A stretch of 16,781 nt of DNA. Source: Bacteroidota bacterium. GTDB taxonomy: Bacteria; Bacteroidota; Bacteroidia; Chitinophagales; UBA10324. How positions within the stretch are numbered: position 1 is the stretch's first letter; each line of letters begins with the position of its first letter. Location of the stretch: the NCBI GenBank assembly GCA_003455275.1, contig DMRR01000019.1:8086-24866 (forward strand), read 5' to 3'. Of this stretch, positions 1 to 5,843 are shown piece by piece. Made by a program: the position numbers and the translations under genes. The notes beneath the pieces were generated by a model. It made no database searches. It was not told the origin of the DNA and saw only the letters and a list, made by a program, of their open reading frames with translations.

Positions 1-16
1 AAAAAAAATTCCAATC

Positions 17-688
17 ATGAAAAAGATTTTCTCCATCCTAATCATTTTCCTTTCTGTTTGCAAGGTCACAAATGCGCAAACTCATAGCCACTACAATTCT
101 CAAATACACAAGGACACCACTCGCAGAACCCGCCTTTTTTCTATTGCACCATTGAGTCTGGGAACTAAACTCAAAGTGCAATATGAAAAAGTGATTAATA
201 AAAATTTATCCCTTGGCGTAACCGGCTATTACGATTTTCAACCTGTGGTTGATTTGCACTATGCAAAAAAGCAAATGGGGTTTGGTGCATTTGCCAGGTG
301 GTACTTTACCTATCCTGCTCCGAATGGAGTTTACATTCAAATAAAATCAACGGCGCATTATTTAACCCAGTCAGGAGAATATTATTTGCCTTACGATGCA
401 AACAACAACCCATCCCTTCCGGAATTTGTAACCGTTACCGACTCGCAATTCAGCTATGCGCTCGAAGGTGATTTGGGCTCACAATACTTAATAGCTAACC
501 GGGTTCCTCTCGATATTTCTTTTGGATTAAAAACCGCAACCGTTCCATCATTTAATTTTCCTTCAGAGAAATATTTTTATGGAGAGAAATATATTAACTC
601 ATATGGAAACTGGCCAGTCATGCGAAATGGATTCGATACGCCATGGTTTCCATTTTCAGCTTCATTGAATATTGGAATTGCTTTTTAA
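17..688 (+). CDS. Exported, probable outer-membrane beta-barrel protein, function unknown
   Basis: A 223-residue protein that I do not recognise as a named family. The first 20 residues form a clear Sec signal peptide: two lysines, a hydrophobic stretch of Ile/Leu/Val, then TNAQ as the likely cleavage site. The mature part is rich in alternating aromatic and polar residues, for example around residues 60-120 (YEKV, GVTGYYDF, GFGAFARWYF). It ends in a short beta-strand-like segment closing with phenylalanine (LNIGIAF), a usual C-terminal signature of outer-membrane beta-barrels. ATG 17 is chosen because it begins the signal peptide directly; upstream sequence is only 16 nt, so promoter and operon partners are not visible. 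It converges on dnaE, with 147 nt between stop codons. Localisation is inferred with fair confidence; the role is unknown. Confidence 0.8.
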   Translation: MKKIFSILIIFLSVCKVTNAQTHSHYNSQIHKDTTRRTRLFSIAPLSLGTKLKVQYEKVINKNLSLGVTGYYDFQPVVDLHYAKKQMGFGAFARWYFTYPAPNGVYIQIKSTAHYLTQSGEYYLPYDANNNPSLPEFVTVTDSQFSYALEGDLGSQYLIANRVPLDISFGLKTATVPSFNFPSEKYFYGEKYINSYGNWPVMRNGFDTPWFPFSASLNIGIAF

Positions 689-835
689 TACTCGAGTTAA
701 AAAAAATTCAACATCAATTTTTGCCAGCAAAATCTCAATTCATTTCACGAAAGCAGACTGGGGAATCTTTGAACCAACAATTAATGAATTGAAAGATGAA
801 TTTTTTGGAACAAAAAAATTTTCAAATAAAAATTT

Positions 836-3800
836 TCAATTCAAACCAAGTTCTACTCCATCCAACTCATTTATATAATTTAAAAAGTTGTCGTCGTAAG
901 AAACATAAAGCTGTTGGTTGGTCATTGACAGGTTCAATTGATCTTCCACATCGTTGATCTGAAGAAATAATGGAGTGTTTCCTTTATAATTCAATTGTAT
1001 GACTTTGAACTTCTCAATGAAATCATGATTTACTTTTTCTAATTCAACTTTCATAACCAATTTTTTTACACGCTGCCTTAGATCGCTTAATAAATCAATA
1101 TGCTTTACATAAAATTCAAACTGATCAACAGATCCATAGCGCAGCTTGTATGTACCGCGAACCATTACCATTAATCCGGGTGTTTCAAAGTATTTTTTCG
1201 TTTCAAGATATGTTTTTCCAAAAATGCTGAGCGTAGTTTCTGAATCGAAATCTTCAATCTTAAATGTGCCCCATGGATTTCCGTTCTTGGATATCCGGTG
1301 ATTTACTTCTGAAATCAATCCAATAATTGCGATGTCGCGTTCTTTATAGTTTTCAATCTGATTAATTGGGCAAGTTCTGTAAGTTTCAATTTCAAGTCGG
1401 TAATCATCTAATGGATGCCCGCTTAGAAATATTCCTGTTACTTCTTTTTCCTTATGAAGCTTTTCAAACTGATTTAAGGGAGCAACAGATGGGAACTCAG
1501 GATCCTTTGGCGCATCATGTTCCGTATTACCAAACAAACCTCCACTGGATTTTTTTGAATTTGAAGTTCCGCTCGCCAGCTTCAGAATTTTTTCGAGCAT
1601 ATTTATTTTCTCGCCTTGCGGAGTTGCAAAATATTGAGCGCGATGAACACTATTAAATGAATCAAACGCCCCGGAATAAATAAGTGCTTCCAACATTTTT
1701 TTGTTCACTCCCTTTCCTCCGGCTCTTTTCACCAAATCAAAAATGCTTTTATAATATCCATTCAGCTTTCTTTCTTCAGAAATAGCGCGGACAGCTGCCT
1801 CTCCTACTCCTTTTACTGCAGATAAGGCAAACCTGACCACACCATTCTTTACAGAAAAAACTTCTTCGCTTTCGTTGATATCCGGACCCAGTGTTTTTAT
1901 TCCCAAACGCTTACAATCACTCAGGAATTTTTGCATCTCTTCCACACTCGACATGTTGTGAGTAAGTGCGCTTGCCATAAACTCCGCCGGATAATGTGCT
2001 TTCAAATAAGTAGTATGAAATGCGACTACAGCATATGCCACCGAGTGCGATCTATTGAATCCATACTCAGCAAATTTTTCCATTGTGGTAAAAATTTCTC
2101 CTGCTTCTTTTTCGCTCACTCCGTTTTTTCTGGCCCCTTCAATAAAGATAGTCCGGTTTTTTTCCATCACTTCTTTATTCTTTTTACCCATCGCCTTCCG
2201 CAGTATATCTGCTGAGCCAAGCGTGTAGCCTGCCATCACTTGCGCTACCTGCATGATCTGTTCCTGATAAATCATTATACCGAATGTTGGCTCCAGAATT
2301 TCCTTCAACATAGGATGAGGATAAACCACTTGCTTGCGCCCATGCTTTCGCTCTATGTATTCGGGGATGTTCGCCATCGGACCCGGGCGATACAAAGCAT
2401 TCATAGCGATCAGGTCTTCTATGTTTGATGGTTTCAGGTTCTTAAGGTGTGAACGCATTCCTGTACTTTCAAACTGAAACACGCCGGTCATCTCTCCCCT
2501 CTGAAAAACTTCTAATGTCTTTCTGTCATCCAATGGAATTTTATCCAGATCAATCTTAACTCCATGATTCTTTTCCACCATTTCAACCGCATCTTTAATG
2601 ATTGAAAGAGTTTTCAATCCAAGAAAATCCATCTTCAGCATGCCGGCATGTTCGATAAATTTTCCTGAATACTGCGTCACCAATAATTCTGAATCTTTAT
2701 TACGGGTAACCGGTATGTGTTCACGAATGTCACTTGGTGCAATGATGATTCCTGCGGCATGAACCCCGGTGTGACGGGAACAACCCTCAAGCGTTTCTGC
2801 AATTCGCATGGTTTTTTGAACCAGCGGATTGGGAGACTTTTCCTTTAGTTCAGCCAGTTCTTTATTCTCTTTATATGCCCTCGCAAAAGTGGTTCCCGGA
2901 ATTTCAGGAATCATTTTCGCAATTCGGTTTGCCTCTTCCAGCGGAACACCCAACACACGCGAAACATCTTTCACAGCCATCTTCGGCATCATGCTTCCGA
3001 AAGTGATAATCTGCGCTACCTGATTTTTTCCATACTTGTCCACTACATAGTCAATCACCTTTTGCCTGCCCACATCATCAAAATCAATATCCATATCAGG
3101 CATCGAAACTCTTTCAGGGTTTAAAAATCTTTCGAAGAGCAATCGGTATTTTATTGGATCAATATTGGTGATATCAATACTGTAGGCAACTGCGGAGCCA
3201 GCTGCAGAGCCACGGCCAGGGCCTACTGCCACTCCTAATTTTTTTGCAGCTGAAATGAAATCCTGCACAATCAAAAAGTATCCGGCAAATTTCATATCAC
3301 GAATAACTTTCAGTTCATATTCCAATCGTGAACGAACTATATCAGTTACTTCTCCAAATTTTCTTTTCGCACCTTCATAAGTCAGATGCTCGAGATAAGA
3401 CATCTGATCAGGAAATTTTTCAGGTACACTGTACGCAGGAAGAAGTATGTCCCGGTCCAATTTCATTTTTGAAACCTTGGATACCACTTCCATTGTATTA
3501 TCAATTGCCTCCGGGATGTCGGAAAAAACTTTCAGCATTTCTTCCTTGGTCTTGAAAAAAAACTGATTGTTCTCAAATCGCATGCGGTTTGGATCATTAA
3601 AATCTTTACCGGTTTGCAAACACAATAAAATATCATGTGCTTCAGAATCGCTTTCATTTACATAATGAGAATCGTTGGTCGCAATCATTTTCGTACTGAA
3701 CTTCTTGCTCCACTTCAATAACAATTCATTCACCTTATCCTGATCGTTAATTCCATGTCGTTGCAATTCGATATAATAATCTTCTCCAAAATTTTCCAAC

Positions 3801-4273
3801 CACCATTTGAATTCAGCCTCTCCTTCTGCTTCCCCTTTCTGAAGAATTGTGCGCGGAACAATTCCCGCCAGGCAGCATGTAGATGCTATGATTCCTTCCT
3901 TGTATTGGAGCAGAAGTTTTTTATCAATTCTTGGTTTGTGATAAAAACCTTCGGTAAACCCAAGCGAACAAAGTTTCATCAGGTTCTTGTAACCGATTTC
4001 GTTCTTAGCAAGAAGCAGCTGATGAAACCTTTTATTGTCAGAACGATCAAGACGGTCAGCACACAGATAAAATTCACATCCAATTACCGGTGTGATATTG
4101 TTCTTATTTGCCGAGCTTACAAATTGAAAAACACCATACATGTTTCCATGATCAGTAATTGCACACGCCTGCTGATTGTCATCCTTAGCCTTTTTTATAA
4201 GTGCATCAATGGATGCTGCACCATCAAGAAGCGAATACTGAGTATGGACATGGAGGTGTGAAAAATCGGGCAT
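836..4273 (-). CDS. dnaE: DNA polymerase III subunit alpha (replicative polymerase)
   Basis: Catalytic subunit of the replicative DNA polymerase, 1145 residues, a normal length for DnaE. An N-terminal PHP domain (about 1-205) opens with HLHVHT. The polymerase core follows: GPGRGSAAGS at 351-360, the catalytic aspartates D395 and D397 in MPDMDIDFDD, and the third aspartate D549 in KMDFLGL. The 154-residue spacing from D395 to D549 equals that between D401 and D555 of E. coli. The thumb/fingers include FGIMIYQEQIM (664-674) and EYGFNRSHSVAY (736-747). A helix-hairpin-helix region (about 790-870) and an OB fold (about 980-1060) complete it. All nine PHP metal-site positions look occupied: H8, H10, D17, H42, E67, H112, C133 or C134, D201 and H203. 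ATG 4273 begins directly before the PHP domain. A weak promoter-like TACTTTTA lies at 4303-4296. The 102 nt separating it from the upstream protease gene suggests its own transcription. Confidence 0.98.
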   Translation of the reverse strand: MPDFSHLHVHTQYSLLDGAASIDALIKKAKDDNQQACAITDHGNMYGVFQFVSSANKNNITPVIGCEFYLCADRLDRSDNKRFHQLLLAKNEIGYKNLMKLCSLGFTEGFYHKPRIDKKLLLQYKEGIIASTCCLAGIVPRTILQKGEAEGEAEFKWWLENFGEDYYIELQRHGINDQDKVNELLLKWSKKFSTKMIATNDSHYVNESDSEAHDILLCLQTGKDFNDPNRMRFENNQFFFKTKEEMLKVFSDIPEAIDNTMEVVSKVSKMKLDRDILLPAYSVPEKFPDQMSYLEHLTYEGAKRKFGEVTDIVRSRLEYELKVIRDMKFAGYFLIVQDFISAAKKLGVAVGPGRGSAAGSAVAYSIDITNIDPIKYRLLFERFLNPERVSMPDMDIDFDDVGRQKVIDYVVDKYGKNQVAQIITFGSMMPKMAVKDVSRVLGVPLEEANRIAKMIPEIPGTTFARAYKENKELAELKEKSPNPLVQKTMRIAETLEGCSRHTGVHAAGIIIAPSDIREHIPVTRNKDSELLVTQYSGKFIEHAGMLKMDFLGLKTLSIIKDAVEMVEKNHGVKIDLDKIPLDDRKTLEVFQRGEMTGVFQFESTGMRSHLKNLKPSNIEDLIAMNALYRPGPMANIPEYIERKHGRKQVVYPHPMLKEILEPTFGIMIYQEQIMQVAQVMAGYTLGSADILRKAMGKKNKEVMEKNRTIFIEGARKNGVSEKEAGEIFTTMEKFAEYGFNRSHSVAYAVVAFHTTYLKAHYPAEFMASALTHNMSSVEEMQKFLSDCKRLGIKTLGPDINESEEVFSVKNGVVRFALSAVKGVGEAAVRAISEERKLNGYYKSIFDLVKRAGGKGVNKKMLEALIYSGAFDSFNSVHRAQYFATPQGEKINMLEKILKLASGTSNSKKSSGGLFGNTEHDAPKDPEFPSVAPLNQFEKLHKEKEVTGIFLSGHPLDDYRLEIETYRTCPINQIENYKERDIAIIGLISEVNHRISKNGNPWGTFKIEDFDSETTLSIFGKTYLETKKYFETPGLMVMVRGTYKLRYGSVDQFEFYVKHIDLLSDLRQRVKKLVMKVELEKVNHDFIEKFKVIQLNYKGNTPLFLQINDVEDQLNLSMTNQQLYVSYDDNFLNYINELDGVELGLN

Positions 4274-4375
4274 GGCTGGTTGGTGTTGGCAATAATAAAA
4301 GTATGTGCGTCACCATTGCAATTAAATAAAGTTGTGAAGAAAGGAGTTGTTGAAAAAAAATTATTCAGGAATTAT

Positions 4376-5656
4376 TTAATTCTGTTTCACAAATTTTTTC
4401 ACCCGCTCATTTCCATTATCATCTTTTATTCTCAGGAAATAAATTCCATTGGAGAGATAGCTTATATCAATAGTGGTTAGTGGCTGGAGGTTGGGGGTTG
4501 GAAGTTTCATTTCCCTTCCAAGAATATCTGAAATTGAAATTTCTGTATTTGCTAACCACGAACCACTAACCACTAGCCACCCACTCGTTGGATTGGGATA
4601 AACAGAAAAATTATTTTCATCATTCAAATTATCATCAGTTGAATTGTAGGTGGGATCAATGTTCCAGCCGATGTCTTTTAAAATGGCAAGAGTGATTGGT
4701 CCCGGATTGTGGTTACTGCTATGAGAAGATGCGAAAGGAGTCATCAATTCATTCGGATTTCCAACAGGATAACTTGCTTCATTCAAATGAACCATGCTGC
4801 TTCCGAGAGCAAATGTTGCCGGAGCATAAATGCGAGGAAACTGATTGCCTGCGAAACTGATCCCGTTTGTGCCGCTCCAATAAATTCCGTTGCTCGTAAA
4901 TTCTGAAGCAAGTGTGTCTGATGGATTCGGGAAAGTGGTGAGCAGTGTTGTGTCTGCATTAATCAGGTAATGATCAAACACCCCGGGAAAAGTATCGAGT
5001 TGGGGCCAGGCAAACGAAGTGGTGAGTGGATAGAAATCTGATGCCAGCAGCATTCCAAGCGAACCCAATCCATTTGAAGTGTCAACTTTGCTAAGCCCAA
5101 TGAAACCCAGACCGTGACCCAATTCATGCAACGCGACAGAAACGAAATCATATTTTCCTGCAGGACAATTTCCATCTGTTCCATAATACCAATTGGCAGA
5201 TGCATTCAGATACATGTCCACATCATACTCTCCCGGATTGAGTTCTGTTCCTGCTAATTGGTTGGCGAGCGAAGTTGGATACCACACATCGTTCACTAAT
5301 GCTCCGCTGAAATTTTTTCTGCCATTTGGGAAAGTGATTCCGAGCAAGCCGGTATTTCCCATCGGGATAAAAATTGCATTCACTTTCACATGCTGTGTTC
5401 CATTCAGAATAGATTCCCAAATTGACATCGCATAAGCATACGCATCGTGCGCCTGCGTAGTAAATGCCTGATAGTTTACATCAATTGTAAGACCACGAGA
5501 CCCGCGCCCAAAATTTTCAGGCGGAGGAATTTTTCCATATTCATCTATTCCATTCCCATAACAAGCAATTTTCCATTGAGGCGAACAATTGTTTTGAGCA
5601 AAAACATTTTTAGAAAACGAAATCACAATCACCAAAACGCAGAACAAATATTTCAT
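4376..5656 (-). CDS. Secreted leishmanolysin-like (M8-type) zinc metalloprotease with T9SS type A sorting domain
   Basis: A 426-residue exported protein. The reading frame is open to a TTG at 5677, but ATG 5656 gives a canonical signal peptide (MKYLFCVLVIVISFSKNVFA, cleavage near residue 20) and is preferred. The catalytic part carries HELGHGLGF (177-185), whose two histidines and glutamate fit HExxH. The usual metzincin third ligand three residues after the glycine is missing (G187). Instead H290 in SSMVHLNE is followed by NELMTP with M305 as Met-turn, the arrangement known from leishmanolysins, where a long insert separates HExxHxxGF from the third histidine. Residues 349-426 are a T9SS type A domain: FSVYPNPTSG, ISDILGREM, LSNGIYFLRI and a basic tail. 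Export through the outer membrane and surface attachment or release are therefore expected. The sorting domain contains repeat-derived sequence (see the repeat entry). The substrate is unknown. Confidence 0.85.
   Translation of the reverse strand: MKYLFCVLVIVISFSKNVFAQNNCSPQWKIACYGNGIDEYGKIPPPENFGRGSRGLTIDVNYQAFTTQAHDAYAYAMSIWESILNGTQHVKVNAIFIPMGNTGLLGITFPNGRKNFSGALVNDVWYPTSLANQLAGTELNPGEYDVDMYLNASANWYYGTDGNCPAGKYDFVSVALHELGHGLGFIGLSKVDTSNGLGSLGMLLASDFYPLTTSFAWPQLDTFPGVFDHYLINADTTLLTTFPNPSDTLASEFTSNGIYWSGTNGISFAGNQFPRIYAPATFALGSSMVHLNEASYPVGNPNELMTPFASSHSSNHNPGPITLAILKDIGWNIDPTYNSTDDNLNDENNFSVYPNPTSGWLVVSGSWLANTEISISDILGREMKLPTPNLQPLTTIDISYLSNGIYFLRIKDDNGNERVKKFVKQN
4471..4580. repeat. Two mutually inverted arrays of a 7-nt repeat (TAACCAC / GTGGTTA) inside a coding sequence
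   Basis: On the plus strand 4553-4580 reads as four consecutive heptamers: TAACCAC, GAACCAC, TAACCAC, TAGCCAC. At 4471-4502 the complementary type appears: TAGTGGTTAGTGGCT followed by GGAGG/GGGGGTTGG. A 13-nt stretch, CCACTAACCACTA at 4563-4575, is the exact reverse complement of 4471-4483, with 79 nt between. Both arrays lie in the T9SS sorting domain of the protease gene. In protein they give residues about 359-369 (GWLVVSGSWLA) and 385-395 (LPTPNLQPLTT). The rest of the domain stays in frame and recognisable. Low-complexity C-rich heptamers of this kind look like repeat expansion or insertion; the transcript could fold into a hairpin. Confidence 0.75.
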
Positions 5657-5730
5657 GATGAATAAAATTTTGAGCAATATAAAATGTGTTCCTTTTCAAA
5701 TACAGTTTAGTTTTTGAGGCGAAACCGAAA

Positions 5731-5772
5731 TCCCGCATGAGCGGGACACTTTTCACCTTTGACTTTTCACCT
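5731..5772. repeat. Perfect 6-bp hairpin followed by an 11-nt direct repeat in a divergent intergenic region
   Basis: TCCCGC (5731-5736), a four-base loop ATGA, and GCGGGA (5741-5746) form a perfect GC-rich stem in otherwise AT-rich DNA. Just after it ACTTTTCACCT occurs twice, at 5748-5758 and 5762-5772, with a period of 14. The element lies between the divergent protease and tandem-ligase genes, so neither gene needs a terminator there, and no T-tract follows directly on either strand. It could be an operator, a transcript leader element or a dispersed small repeat; the sequence alone does not decide. Confidence 0.5.
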
Positions 5773-5829
5773 AAAGAATATCCACAGCGGAACTTGAATA
5801 CACTTTCTGAGGTTACTTCTTCGTTCAAA

Positions 5830-5837
5830 TACTTTTG
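5830..5837 (+). promoter_or_regulatory. Possible -7 promoter box for the tandem ligase gene
   Basis: TACTTTTG fits the Bacteroidota -7 consensus TAnnTTTG exactly. No TTG is found at the matching -33 position (5809-5811 is GAG). The predicted transcription start near 5842 would leave only about 2 nt before ATG 5844, so it would be an almost leaderless message. The match may be chance. Confidence 0.3.
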
Positions 5838-5843
5838 AGCACA

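Noticed and set aside
786..842. 9-nt inverted repeat GAATTGAAA / TTTCAATTC around the dnaE stop codon, as a possible bidirectional terminator
   Set aside because: The stem is AT-rich with a 39-nt loop and no suitable T-tract; too weak to call.
672..878. 68-codon plus-strand ORF between the first gene and dnaE
   Set aside because: It overlaps the ends of both neighbours, has low-complexity Lys/Phe/Ser content and no recognisable motif; a chance reading.
3755..4261. 168-codon ORF antisense to the 5' part of dnaE
   Set aside because: It lies fully inside the conserved PHP-encoding region of dnaE and its translation shows no domain.
4296..4303. TACTTTTA on the minus strand as dnaE promoter
   Set aside because: One mismatch to the consensus and a TTG at only 15 nt spacing; not strong enough for a feature.
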